A stretch of DNA of 64,000 nucleotides from Chryseobacterium taeanense (GTDB lineage Bacteria; Bacteroidota; Bacteroidia; Flavobacteriales; Weeksellaceae). The translations under genes and the position numbers were made by a program. The notes under the pieces were generated by a model. It worked only from the letters and a program-made list of their open reading frames with translations. It was not told the origin of the DNA and did no database searches. Shown piece after piece: positions 8,738 to 17,561 of the stretch. The DNA is taken from NCBI RefSeq assembly GCF_900099685.1, contig NZ_FNDW01000003.1, forward strand, positions 186,001 to 250,000, written 5' to 3'. Position 1 is the stretch's first letter, and each line of letters begins with the position of its first letter.

Positions 8738-9714
8738 TGAAAACATTCAAATTCTTATGTATTCTGCTGATTATATTTTCCTGCAGCAAAAAGGAAAATC
8801 ATCCGTACACATTTTATTACTGGAAAACAAAACTTTACCTCGACACCGAAGAAAAGCAAGTTTTGAATAAGGCGACTCTTCCGCTTTTATACACGAGATT
8901 TTTTGATGTGGATAAATCTGCTGGCAAATTCCAGCCTGTAGGAGTTATTACGAAAGATCAAAGTGTCGAATTTAGACAAAAAATCATTCCGGTCGTTTTC
9001 ATTACCAACCGAACTTTTCTTTACATTCAAGATAATGAAATCAGCTTTCTCGCCAACAGCATCAATAAATTAATAGACAAAAAAATTTCAGAATACAGTC
9101 TGAATACCGTCCCGGAAATACAAATCGACTGCGACTGGACTGCCGGAACACGGGATGATTATTTTAAATTTCTAAAAGAATTAAAAAAGATTTCAAAAAA
9201 AGAAATTACCTGCACGTTAAGACTTCACCAGGTGAAAGATAAAATCCAAACCGGGATTCCTCCGGTAGAAAAAGTGTACCTTATGTGCTACTCTACGTCG
9301 TCGCCCTTGGAAAATTCTGACAAAAACTCAATTCTTGACATCAATACACTAAAAAGCTACCTGAAAAAGATTGATGAATACCCTATAAAAAAGATTGAAG
9401 TTGCACTCCCGATATATTCATGGGGAATTGTAACCAATTATTTGGGAAAGCACAAACTCATTAATGCTTTGTCTGAAAAAGACCTGGAAAATTCAAACTT
9501 TAAAAAGATTTCAGACAATGAGATTGAAATCCTTAAAGACGGTTTTTATTTTGGAAACTATATGAATAAAGGTTTCAGGATTAAAGTTGAAACAGTTTCA
9601 CAACAGCAGTTGACAGAAGTCGTAAGTTTCCTTGAGAAAAAAATACACCGTTTCAATATTATTTATTATCAGTTAGACCGTAAATTTGTTACAGGACAAA
9701 ATTTTAATTTTTAA
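8737..9714 (+). CDS. Conserved lipoprotein, possible TIM-barrel (glycosidase-like) fold
   Basis: A 325-residue exported lipoprotein. The N-terminus MKTFKFLCILLIIFSCSKKE has a lipobox with Cys16. The body has alternating strand-like segments with acidic residues at their ends, notably EIQIDCDWTAGTRDDYFKFL, CTLRLHQV and VEVALPIYSWG, a pattern seen in TIM-barrel hydrolases. I infer that fold but cannot name a substrate or confirm catalytic acids. It is the second gene of an operon: one-base overlap with the 46-residue ORF and 51 nt before the 898-residue gene. Location is probably the outer membrane or periplasm. Confidence 0.6.
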   Translation: MKTFKFLCILLIIFSCSKKENHPYTFYYWKTKLYLDTEEKQVLNKATLPLLYTRFFDVDKSAGKFQPVGVITKDQSVEFRQKIIPVVFITNRTFLYIQDNEISFLANSINKLIDKKISEYSLNTVPEIQIDCDWTAGTRDDYFKFLKELKKISKKEITCTLRLHQVKDKIQTGIPPVEKVYLMCYSTSSPLENSDKNSILDINTLKSYLKKIDEYPIKKIEVALPIYSWGIVTNYLGKHKLINALSEKDLENSNFKKISDNEIEILKDGFYFGNYMNKGFRIKVETVSQQQLTEVVSFLEKKIHRFNIIYYQLDRKFVTGQNFNF

Positions 9715-9765
9715 AATTATATTAATAAACTCATTAAAATTGTCATATAAAAACACCATCATAAA

Positions 9766-12462
9766 ATGAAAAAGTACTTCCTTTCACTGGCGGTTTTATC
9801 GCTTTTTTATTCCAAATCTGAAGCCTGCGCCTGGTCAGATCCGGATTATGAATATTTTAATCTTTTTACACAAAGTATTATTAAAGATAAATCTTACCTG
9901 CCTTTTCTTCACAGCTATTCAACAAGGTTTTACAACGATTTCAAACCATCTTTAATTCCTGATGAAAATATTGATGCATGGAAAAGATATTTCAATAATC
10001 AGCTAAGCTATGCTCAAACGGAATATCTGGTAAATAAAATGAATATGAGTGACCTGAATGCTTTGAAAAAAGGGACACCATCCAATCAGCTTTTGGTAAA
10101 CTTAGGTCCCGGATTTTACACAAAATATCGTGAAGGAATTGATTATCTGATAGAAGCTAAATATCTTGAGCCTTACATGAAGATCAATTATATCGAAAGT
10201 GCAGACTCTTTTTATTACAGAGAACCGGGCACAGGAAAAAATGCAACCAATCTTGATTACGGAAAAACCATTTCCGCTCTTACATCCTTGTATAATGCGG
10301 CGAAAAATCCGGAAATCAAGCAAAGATATGGCTACCAGATTGTACGTTTCAATCATTATACAAGAAATTATGATGCGGCACTAAAAGCTTTCAAAACCTA
10401 TGTAGAGCCTCTCCGTTTGAAAGGCGCACCGTATATTATGGCACTCGATCAGCTCGCAGGAGCTCAGAGAGGTTTGGGAATGAACAGTGAAGCCAACTGG
10501 AATTTCTTTCAGGTTTTCAAAGACAGTAAAAGCCGTAAAGAATCTGCCTTTATATCTATGAAACTTTCGGATACTGCTTCTTTTAATAACATTCTAAAAC
10601 GAGCAGAAACGGATGAAGACAAAAATATGGCTTACTTTCTTTTAGGCTACGAAGATTTTAACAATCCTATTCCTATCATGGAAAAAATGTTTGAGATCAA
10701 TCCAGATTCGGAAATCCTGAAAGTGATGGCTGTAAGAAGTATTAACGAACTTGAAAGAAGTTATCTTCCTATCTATTATTATACTGACGACAACAATACA
10801 ACCGTTCAGAAAAACAGCACAAATAGCACGGTTCAAAACAAAACAGAGACTGAAGAACCCAAAAAAGAACTTTCCTTCTGGCAGAAGATCATCCGATTCT
10901 TCAAAAACCTTTTCAGCAGTAAGAAAGACAAAAGTTCCAATGATGTCAAAGAAGATCAAAGCGATGATGAACTTCTTGAAAATCCCAACAGAATTCCGGT
11001 CTTCTCAAAAAACAATTATTGGTATGATGATAAGACAAAAGATTTTCTGGATGAACTGGAAAAATTCACCACCAAAACAAAAGAGAAATCCAAAGATGAA
11101 TACTGGCAGATTGCAGATGCTTATTTGAAATTTCTAAAAAAAGATTACAAAGAAAGTACTGAAATTTTAAACGATATTAAAACCAATAATCCTGAATATG
11201 CAGAACAAATCAAAAGGATGAAAGTTTTAAATGATATCGTTTCTCAACCTAAAATTGATGCGGAATACGAAGATTATTTAATGAAGAATTATTCGGAATA
11301 TTTCATCGAAAAGCCGGAAGAGAAAAAAGACAGCACCGAAACAGACGAATACAATTATTATGGTGAAGTTCCTTCGACGGCCGATTTTCTTAAAGATGTT
11401 CTTGCTAACCGTTATTTCCTTCAGGGTGAAGACGGCAAATCTTTCCTTATGAACAATAAGCTTTCTGATCTTCAATACAACCCGAATTCAAGTCTGGTGA
11501 AAAGTGTGGAAGATTTTTACCGAAAAACTGACAAAACGCAATTTGAGCAGCAGATTATCGCCAAAAACATTAATGACGTAGGAAATATAGACGCATTTTT
11601 CGCAGTGATCTATGGCGACAGAGCAATGAGACAGGCAGATTTTGAAAAAGCAAAAGCTTATTATTCGAAAGCGCAAAACTTTTCAGGAATTCCAAGAACC
11701 GAATGGAATTATGATGACAAAAAAGTTAGTCCTCTTAAATATCCGTCAGGAGCTTATAATGGTTTCAGTAATATTTCTGATCTTGTTTTCGGGCATAATG
11801 TCTGGGAAAGCTTCCAAAGTTCGCCGGAAGAAAGCATGAAAAAAGAAGATTACTCTGCATTTTCTTTCATCAAACCAAATATGAATAAATTGGAATTGGC
11901 AAATGCCTTGATTCAATTGAAAAAAATAGGATCAGGTAAAAACCAGACTGCAGGGAAAGCGAATCAACTGATCGGAAATCTTTTGTACAACACTTCAGTT
12001 CTTGGATATTACCGACAGCTTTTTGTGATGGATATTGACAATTCAAACGGAGGAAAATATTATTTTCAAAATACAGATCAGAAAAATCCTTATCAATATT
12101 ACTATAAAAACTTTCTGGACAGAACTTATATAGAACCGGATAATTTTGATCTGGCCATCAATTATTATAAAAAGTCATTAGAAATTTCTTCTGATAAAGA
12201 GCAAAAAGCAAGAGTTCTTTTCCAGATGGCGAGTGCCGAACAGGGAAAATATTATCAATATGAAGCTAAAAATCCTTCAAAAATTGATTATTCTGATCCT
12301 AAATGGAGTGAGAAAAGTGACGCTTACCAGGCTCGGCTCGATCAAATCAAAAACCAGAGATACAGAACTTATTTTGCGATGTTGAAATCCCAATACGCTG
12401 ATACGGAAACGGCAAGAGACCTCATGGGAAGCTGCTCTTATTTTGGATATTTTATGAAATAA
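9766..12462 (+). CDS. Large exported protein of unknown function, helical-repeat-like
   Basis: An 898-residue protein with a signal peptide (MKKYFLSLAVLSLFYSKSEA) followed at once by CAWSDPDYEYFNLF. I recognise no named family. The sequence is rich in helical, tetratricopeptide-like stretches (for example FEKAKAYYSKAQNF and FDLAINYYKKSLEISSDKEQKARVLFQMA near the C-terminus), suggesting a repeat scaffold. Around residues 345-410 a polar Asn/Thr then Lys/Glu-rich linker carries an amphipathic basic segment (FWQKIIRFFKNLF). It is the last gene of the operon starting at 8597 and ends at a strong bidirectional terminator. A partnership with the upstream lipoprotein is inferred from position only. 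Confidence 0.6.
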   Translation: MKKYFLSLAVLSLFYSKSEACAWSDPDYEYFNLFTQSIIKDKSYLPFLHSYSTRFYNDFKPSLIPDENIDAWKRYFNNQLSYAQTEYLVNKMNMSDLNALKKGTPSNQLLVNLGPGFYTKYREGIDYLIEAKYLEPYMKINYIESADSFYYREPGTGKNATNLDYGKTISALTSLYNAAKNPEIKQRYGYQIVRFNHYTRNYDAALKAFKTYVEPLRLKGAPYIMALDQLAGAQRGLGMNSEANWNFFQVFKDSKSRKESAFISMKLSDTASFNNILKRAETDEDKNMAYFLLGYEDFNNPIPIMEKMFEINPDSEILKVMAVRSINELERSYLPIYYYTDDNNTTVQKNSTNSTVQNKTETEEPKKELSFWQKIIRFFKNLFSSKKDKSSNDVKEDQSDDELLENPNRIPVFSKNNYWYDDKTKDFLDELEKFTTKTKEKSKDEYWQIADAYLKFLKKDYKESTEILNDIKTNNPEYAEQIKRMKVLNDIVSQPKIDAEYEDYLMKNYSEYFIEKPEEKKDSTETDEYNYYGEVPSTADFLKDVLANRYFLQGEDGKSFLMNNKLSDLQYNPNSSLVKSVEDFYRKTDKTQFEQQIIAKNINDVGNIDAFFAVIYGDRAMRQADFEKAKAYYSKAQNFSGIPRTEWNYDDKKVSPLKYPSGAYNGFSNISDLVFGHNVWESFQSSPEESMKKEDYSAFSFIKPNMNKLELANALIQLKKIGSGKNQTAGKANQLIGNLLYNTSVLGYYRQLFVMDIDNSNGGKYYFQNTDQKNPYQYYYKNFLDRTYIEPDNFDLAINYYKKSLEISSDKEQKARVLFQMASAEQGKYYQYEAKNPSKIDYSDPKWSEKSDAYQARLDQIKNQRYRTYFAMLKSQYADTETARDLMGSCSYFGYFMK

Positions 12463-12466
12463 AAAG

Positions 12467-12500
12467 AAAAAGGAATCATCGAGATTCCTTTTTTTGTTCC
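12467..12500. terminator. Bidirectional terminator between convergent genes
   Basis: Stem AAAAAGGAATC (12467-12477) pairs with GATTCCTTTTT (12483-12493) around a 5-nt loop. T-runs on the plus side and A-runs before it serve both directions. It terminates the 8597-12462 operon and overlaps the last codons of the convergent permease-like gene. Confidence 0.85.
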
Positions 12501-12976
12501 TGTTCTTTTAGCCATTCTTCATGTTTTTTTCTGAAAATCCTGTCTTTGTGATCCTGATTTCGTTGTGCAGCATCGATCGAATGTGATGAATGGATATCGG
12601 TATCTTCTTCTGCAAAATCTGCTAGTTTTTCATAATAGCAATGAAGCTGATCCAGTTCCTTTTCCGTCAGATCTTCAATATCGACAATCCTGTTACTCGC
12701 TTTTTCGTTGGCAGCAATCAATTCATTGAGCTTGATCTGTATCGCTTTTGAGTCTTTATTCTGTGCTTTTTGGATCAGAAAAACCATCAAAAAAGTAATG
12801 ATTGTTGTACCTGTATTAATAACGAGCTGCCATGTTTCGGAGTATTTGAAAACCGGTCCGGTTACAGCCCATAAGACAACTATTACTGTCGCCCCTATAA
12901 AGGCGTAAGAACTTCCCGTAAATTTTGTTGCCCAATTTGAAAACCTTTCAAATATACTTTGATTTGCTTTAGACAT
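12476..12976 (-). CDS. Low-affinity iron permease family membrane protein
   Basis: A 166-residue protein with the features of the low-affinity iron permease family: FERFSNWATKFTGSSYAF, two membrane segments (about residues 23-44 and 50-67: AFIGATVIVVLWAVTG and INTGTTIITFLMVFLIQ), the QNKDSKAIQIKLNELI motif and an acidic C-terminal tail. Bacterial members are much shorter than the yeast Fet4 transporter and their transport activity is not established. It stands alone, convergent with the upstream operon, and ends within the shared terminator. Confidence 0.85.
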   Translation of the reverse strand: MSKANQSIFERFSNWATKFTGSSYAFIGATVIVVLWAVTGPVFKYSETWQLVINTGTTIITFLMVFLIQKAQNKDSKAIQIKLNELIAANEKASNRIVDIEDLTEKELDQLHCYYEKLADFAEEDTDIHSSHSIDAAQRNQDHKDRIFRKKHEEWLKEQEQKKESR

Positions 12977-13007
12977 TTTTGTTCTTTTTTAATATGAATA
13001 CGCATCA

Positions 13008-13034
13008 AAAACTCCGCCGAAATAGCAGAGTTTT
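13008..13034 (-). terminator. Terminator of the GLPGLI gene
   Basis: On the minus strand AAAACTCTGC pairs with GCGGAGTTTT around a 7-nt loop (arms 13025-13034 and 13008-13017, one G-U pair), followed by T residues. It sits between the GLPGLI gene and the permease-like gene. Confidence 0.75.
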
Positions 13035-13059
13035 AAGGTAACTAATAAGTTATGGTTAT

Positions 13060-13884
13060 TTAATATTTCATTGCTTTATTTAGCTCGATTGGATTGTTTG
13101 TTTTACGAAGCATTTCCTGAAGTTTTTTACTCAGTTCATTAAACTGTTCTTTGCTGGTAATTTTTGTGCCCATCACAAACATTTCTCCTTGCATATTTTC
13201 TTTAAAATCTTTTCTCATATCCTGCAGCGGATCATTATAAAAATCCATTTTTTTCTTGATTCTAAGCTTTTCTGAAACTTCTAAAGGTTTTGTTCCATAA
13301 AAGGTTTCAACAAATCCGACCGTATCATAAGTTTCCTTTAAGTTATTATTTTTAATTAATGTGAAAATAAAATTAGAACCGGAATCCTCAAGCTGGAAAA
13401 TCAGTCCGGGAAGTCCTCGGAATTTATATGGACCTTCTGAAATATTTATATCTTTATTAAACCATGCAATCCAGCCTCTTCCACCGAAATTTGTTGTTGC
13501 CTTCTGTAAGGTATATTCACCGAATTTTTTTGTTTTTTTGGTAAGATTCCATGAAATTTTATCTTCTGTAGGAAAAGTAAACATATCATGACCAATCAAT
13601 TCATAATTTTGATTTTTAAATGAATTTCGTTCTCGTTTTAAAGAAGGAAACCACCCTCCATACTGATGTGTGTAATTTCCATTTTTTTTGTTGATAGAAT
13701 CTGATTTTAAATAATCGTATTCATAATATTTTACATCCTTTGGATTTACATCCAACACAAAATTCAGTTTCTCATGCTGATTTTTGGTAGAGTCCATTTT
13801 AAATTGTAATTCATAAATAAATCTTTGAGTCTGTGCATTCATATAGATGCCCATCATAAGCAGTAATAAAAGTAATCTTTTCAT
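13060..13884 (-). CDS. GLPGLI family exported protein
   Basis: Member of the Bacteroidota-specific GLPGLI family, whose function is unknown. The defining motif is present as FRGLPGLIFQLEDSGSNF in the middle of the protein. The frame is open further upstream, but the ATG at 13882-13884 gives a clean signal peptide (MKRLLLLLLMMGIYMNAQ) and lies just downstream of a full promoter, so 275 residues is the preferred length. The mature protein is likely periplasmic. It lies between the str and S10 ribosomal clusters and ends at its own terminator. Confidence 0.88.
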   Translation of the reverse strand: MKRLLLLLLMMGIYMNAQTQRFIYELQFKMDSTKNQHEKLNFVLDVNPKDVKYYEYDYLKSDSINKKNGNYTHQYGGWFPSLKRERNSFKNQNYELIGHDMFTFPTEDKISWNLTKKTKKFGEYTLQKATTNFGGRGWIAWFNKDINISEGPYKFRGLPGLIFQLEDSGSNFIFTLIKNNNLKETYDTVGFVETFYGTKPLEVSEKLRIKKKMDFYNDPLQDMRKDFKENMQGEMFVMGTKITSKEQFNELSKKLQEMLRKTNNPIELNKAMKY

Positions 13885-13897
13885 AATAACATTTTTA

Positions 13898-13927
13898 CAA
13901 ATATACAATTTAAACAGAACCTTGCAA
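13898..13927 (-). promoter_or_regulatory. Promoter of the GLPGLI gene
   Basis: Minus strand: TTG (13925-13927), 19-nt spacer, TATATTTG (13898-13905). This is a complete Bacteroidota-type promoter, predicting a start near 13891 and a very short leader before the ATG at 13884. It supports the chosen start codon. Confidence 0.7.
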
Positions 13928-13969
13928 TACATAATAGTAATAAAATAAAAATAATCTTCGAAAACAAAA

Positions 13970-13999
13970 AAAACCGCCCCTTTTAAAAGGAACGGTTTT
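13970..13999 (-). terminator. Terminator of the str cluster after rpsJ
   Basis: On the minus strand AAAACCG ... CGGTTTT encloses the self-complementary CCTTTTAAAAGG (13979-13990), and a run of eight T residues follows. It lies 56 nt beyond the rpsJ stop and shows that transcription from rpsL is meant to end here and not continue into rplC. Confidence 0.85.
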
Positions 14000-14055
14000 A
14001 TTATCATAGCAAAGTTTGATTTTGCAGTGAAAACATTAATTGTTTTCAGCCTTTA

Positions 14056-14361
14056 TCACACTTTAATTTCTACGTCTACTCCTGAAGGAAGTTCTAATTT
14101 CATTAGAGCATCAACAGTTTTAGAAGAAGAAGAGTAGATATCCATCAATCTCTTGTGAGCTGATAACTGGAACTGCTCTCTTGCTTTCTTATTTACGTGA
14201 GGAGATCTCAACACAGTGAAGATTCTCTTATTGGTAGGCAATGGAATCGGTCCGTTTACAACAGCACCGGTAGCCTTTACCGTTTTTACGATTTTCTCTG
14301 CAGATTTATCTACTAAGTTGTAATCGTAAGATTTAAGTTTTATTCTGATTCTTTGTGACAT
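14056..14361 (-). CDS. rpsJ: 30S ribosomal protein S10
   Basis: Head protein of the small subunit and, in the family, a partner of NusB in antitermination. The 101 residues start [19 protein letters not shown] and contain the signature [20 protein letters not shown]. It lies 17 nt after fusA. In most Bacteroidota it is directly followed by rplC; here it is the last gene of the str transcript and is followed by a terminator. Confidence 0.98.
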   Translation of the reverse strand: MSQRIRIKLKSYDYNLVDKSAEKIVKTVKATGAVVNGPIPLPTNKRIFTVLRSPHVNKKAREQFQLSAHKRLMDIYSSSSKTVDALMKLELPSGVDVEIKV

Positions 14362-14378
14362 TTTAATCTAATTTAATA

Positions 14379-16496
14379 TTAACCTTTAGCCTTAGCGATT
14401 ACATCTTCAGCAACGTTTGTAGGAGCAGCTTCGTATTTTTCGAATTCCATAGAAGATGTTGCTCTACCAGAAGATAACGTTCTAAGAGAAGTTACATAAC
14501 CGAACATTTCAGATAGCGGAACGAAAGCCTTGATAACTTTAGCGTTGTTTCTATCATCCATACCGTTTACAGTACCTCTTCTTCTGTTAAGGTCACCCAC
14601 GATATCACCCATATATTCTTCCGGAGTTACAACTTCCAGTTTCATAATTGGTTCCATGATCACCGCTTTAGCTGCTCTACCAGATTCTTTGAATCCCATT
14701 TTAGCTGCTAATTCGAAAGATAGCTGATCCGAGTCAACCTGGTGGTAAGATCCGTCTTTCAATACGATTTTCATTGATTCAACTTCAAATCCTGCCAACG
14801 GACCATTCTTCATAGCCTCTTTGAATCCTTTTTCAACTGAAGGGATAAATTCTTTTGGAATGTTACCACCTTTAATTTCATTAACGAATTCAAGACCTGT
14901 TTTACCTTCATCTGCAGGACCGATTTCGAATACGATATCAGCAAATTTACCTCTACCACCGGATTGCTTTTTGTAAACCTCTCTGTGGTTAGCTTTTTGA
15001 GTAAGAGCTTCTTTGTATTCTACCTGCGGCTGTCCTTGGTTAACTTCAACTTTGAACTCTCTTCTCATACGGTCTACGATGATATCTAAGTGAAGCTCAC
15101 CCATACCAGAGATGATTGTTTGTCCTGAAGCCTCGTCAGTCTTAACCTGGAATGTTGGATCTTCTTCAGCTAATTTAGCCAAAGCGTTACCCATTTTATC
15201 CTGGTCAGCTTTAGTTTTAGGCTCAACAGCGATACCGATTACCGGATCCGGGAAGATCATAGATTCAAGAACGATTGGGTTCTTTTCATCAGATAATGTA
15301 TCTCCTGTTTTGATATCTTTAAATCCTACAGCAGCACCAATATCACCAGCTTCGATATATTCAACCGGATTTTGTTTGTTTGCGTGCATCTGATAGATTC
15401 TTGAGATTCTTTCTTTGTTACCAGATCTTGTGTTCAAAACATAAGAACCAGCATCCAATCTTCCTGAATAAGCTCTGAAGAATGCTAATCTACCTACGAA
15501 TGGGTCAGTAGCAATTTTGAAAGCTAATGCAGCGAAAGGCTCATCAACAGATGGTTTTCTCTCAATCTCAGCGTCAGTTCTTGGATCTGTTCCTGCGATA
15601 TTATCCTTATCCAATGGAGAAGGAAGATATTTACAAACAGCATCAAGCATGAACTGTACTCCTTTGTTTTTGAAAGAAGATCCACAAGTCATTGGAATGA
15701 TAGAAAGGTCGATAGTAGCTTTTCTAAGAGCTTCGTTGATTTCCTCTTCAGAAATTGAATCCGGATCTTCGAAGAATTTCTCCATCAAAGTTTCATCATA
15801 ATCAGCTACAGCTTCTACTAATTTCTCTCTATATTCAAGAACTTCATCTTTCATGTCCTCCGGAATCGGAACTACTTCATAAGTAGCACCTTGTCCAGCT
15901 TCATCCCAGATGATCGCTCTGTTTTTAATTAAGTCAACAACACCTTTGAAATCTTCTTCAGCACCGATTGGTAAAACGATTGGAACTGCATTAGATCCTA
16001 ACATTTCTTTTACTTGTTTTACAACGTTCAAGAAGTCAGCACCCTGTCTGTCCATTTTGTTTACGAATCCCATTCTCGCAACTTTGTAGTTGTCTGCAAG
16101 TCTCCAGTTTGTTTCAGACTGAGGCTCTACACCGTCTACAGCAGAGAAAAGGAATACCAATCCGTCCAATACTCTCAAAGATCTGTTTACTTCTACTGTG
16201 AAGTCAACGTGTCCCGGTGTATCGATAATGTTGAAGTGGTAAGGTTTTGTTTCAGGTAATTTCTTACCCTGATCTGTTGGGAAATTCCAGTTACAAGTCG
16301 TTGCAGCAGAAGTAATGGTAATACCTCTTTCTGCTTCCTGTTCCATCCAGTCCATTGTAGAAGCACCATCGTGAACTTCTCCAATTTTATGGTTTACACC
16401 TGTATAGAATAAAATCCTTTCTGTAGTGGTAGTTTTTCCTGCATCAATGTGAGCAGCAATACCAATATTTCTTGTAAATTTAAGATCTCTTCCCAT
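14379..16496 (-). CDS. fusA: Elongation factor G
   Basis: Translocation GTPase. It has 705 residues, the standard length. The P-loop is [15 protein letters not shown] near residue 17, the G2/switch region holds [10 protein letters not shown]3 is DTPGHVDF and G4 is NKMDR. Domains II to V follow, with [18 protein letters not shown] in domain III. Only one EF-G is visible in the window. It is 6 nt downstream of rpsG and 17 nt before rpsJ. Confidence 0.98.
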   Translation of the reverse strand: MGRDLKFTRNIGIAAHIDAGKTTTTERILFYTGVNHKIGEVHDGASTMDWMEQEAERGITITSAATTCNWNFPTDQGKKLPETKPYHFNIIDTPGHVDFTVEVNRSLRVLDGLVFLFSAVDGVEPQSETNWRLADNYKVARMGFVNKMDRQGADFLNVVKQVKEMLGSNAVPIVLPIGAEEDFKGVVDLIKNRAIIWDEAGQGATYEVVPIPEDMKDEVLEYREKLVEAVADYDETLMEKFFEDPDSISEEEINEALRKATIDLSIIPMTCGSSFKNKGVQFMLDAVCKYLPSPLDKDNIAGTDPRTDAEIERKPSVDEPFAALAFKIATDPFVGRLAFFRAYSGRLDAGSYVLNTRSGNKERISRIYQMHANKQNPVEYIEAGDIGAAVGFKDIKTGDTLSDEKNPIVLESMIFPDPVIGIAVEPKTKADQDKMGNALAKLAEEDPTFQVKTDEASGQTIISGMGELHLDIIVDRMRREFKVEVNQGQPQVEYKEALTQKANHREVYKKQSGGRGKFADIVFEIGPADEGKTGLEFVNEIKGGNIPKEFIPSVEKGFKEAMKNGPLAGFEVESMKIVLKDGSYHQVDSDQLSFELAAKMGFKESGRAAKAVIMEPIMKLEVVTPEEYMGDIVGDLNRRRGTVNGMDDRNNAKVIKAFVPLSEMFGYVTSLRTLSSGRATSSMEFEKYEAAPTNVAEDVIAKAKG

Positions 16497-16502
16497 TTCA
16501 GA

Positions 16503-16979
16503 TTAGAATTTGAAGTGTGAAAACGCTTTGTTCGCTTCCGCCATTTTGTGAGTATCTGTTTTCTTTTTGAAAGCGGCACCTTCTTCTCTTGAAGCAGCTA
16601 CAACTTCGTTAGCTAATTTCAAAGCCATAGACTTATCATTTCTAGCTTTAGAATATTTGATTAACCATTTCATTGCCATAGAAATTTTTCTGTCGGCTCT
16701 GATTGGCATCGGGATCTGGAAGTTAGCACCACCTACTCTTCTGGAACGTACTTCTACGTGAGGCATTACGTTAGTTAATGCATCTTTCCAGATTTCAAGG
16801 GCTGTTTTTTCCGTATCTCCTTTTTTAGTTTCTACGATATCCAATGCATCATAGAAAATTTTGAATGCGATTGACTTTTTACCGTCAAGCATTAAGTTAT
16901 TTACGAATCTTGTTACCAATTGATCATTAAATTTCGGATCTGGTAACAACGGTCTTTTTTTCGCTTTTGTCTTTCTCAT
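16503..16979 (-). CDS. rpsG: 30S ribosomal protein S7
   Basis: Primary 16S rRNA-binding protein nucleating head assembly. The 158 residues are the normal length, with [19 protein letters not shown] at the N-terminus and the signature [19 protein letters not shown]. In E. coli it represses str operon translation; here it sits in the conserved rpsL-rpsG-fusA order, 23 nt after rpsL. Confidence 0.98.
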   Translation of the reverse strand: MRKTKAKKRPLLPDPKFNDQLVTRFVNNLMLDGKKSIAFKIFYDALDIVETKKGDTEKTALEIWKDALTNVMPHVEVRSRRVGGANFQIPMPIRADRKISMAMKWLIKYSKARNDKSMALKLANEVVAASREEGAAFKKKTDTHKMAEANKAFSHFKF

Positions 16980-17002
16980 TGTTTCTGTACCTTATTTAAT
17001 GA

Positions 17003-17416
17003 TTACTTTTTCTTTCCTTTTGCTGGTGCAGCTGGTGCCTGACCTGGTTTAGGTCTCTTCGCTCCATACTTCGATCTTCTCTGTGTTCTTCCATTTACAC
17101 CTGCAGTGTCTAATGCACCTCTTACGATGTGGTAACGTACTCCCGGTAGGTCTTTCACCCTTCCGCCTCTTACCAATACTATCGAGTGCTCCTGAAGATT
17201 ATGTCCTTCGCCCGGGATGTAGGCGTTAACTTCTTTACCGTTAGAAAGTCTTACCCTTGCTACTTTTCTAAGTGCAGAGTTAGGTTTCTTCGGTGTAGTA
17301 GTATATACTCTCGTACATACACCACGTCTTTGTGGACAAGAATCAAGGGCAGCCGATTTGCTCTTCTTGGCAAGCGTGGCTCTTCCTTTTCTTACTAATT
17401 GTTGAATAGTAGGCAT
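17003..17416 (-). CDS. rpsL: 30S ribosomal protein S12
   Basis: Decoding-site protein that controls accuracy. The 137-residue sequence has [12 protein letters not shown], the conserved [18 protein letters not shown] and [15 protein letters not shown]; lysines occupy both classic streptomycin-resistance positions, so the sequence looks streptomycin-sensitive at this locus. The C-terminus carries an Ala/Pro/Lys extension ([13 protein letters not shown]) beyond the usual end. First gene of the str transcript, with a full promoter just upstream. Confidence 0.98.
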   Translation of the reverse strand: MPTIQQLVRKGRATLAKKSKSAALDSCPQRRGVCTRVYTTTPKKPNSALRKVARVRLSNGKEVNAYIPGEGHNLQEHSIVLVRGGRVKDLPGVRYHIVRGALDTAGVNGRTQRRSKYGAKRPKPGQAPAAPAKGKKK

Positions 17417-17440
17417 TTAATTGCTTTTTATTTTAGGGTG

Positions 17441-17470
17441 CAAAAATAATAATATTTTTTTAATTAACAA
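17441..17470 (-). promoter_or_regulatory. Promoter of rpsL-rpsG-fusA-rpsJ
   Basis: Minus strand: TTG (17468-17470), 19-nt spacer, TATTTTTG (17441-17448). Both elements match the Bacteroidota consensus. The start near 17434 gives a leader of about 18 nt before the rpsL ATG at 17416. Confidence 0.75.
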
Positions 17471-17561
17471 GCAGTTATGCAGAAATTATAATCTTTATTA
17501 AATTTTAATTAACAATAATCCCATAAACAGAGCATTTGAAGTGAAAATAGTTTTTAATCAA

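Noticed and set aside
10642..10959. 105-residue minus-strand frame inside the 898-residue gene
   Set aside because: Shadow frame; the plus strand has the signal peptide, terminator and operon context.
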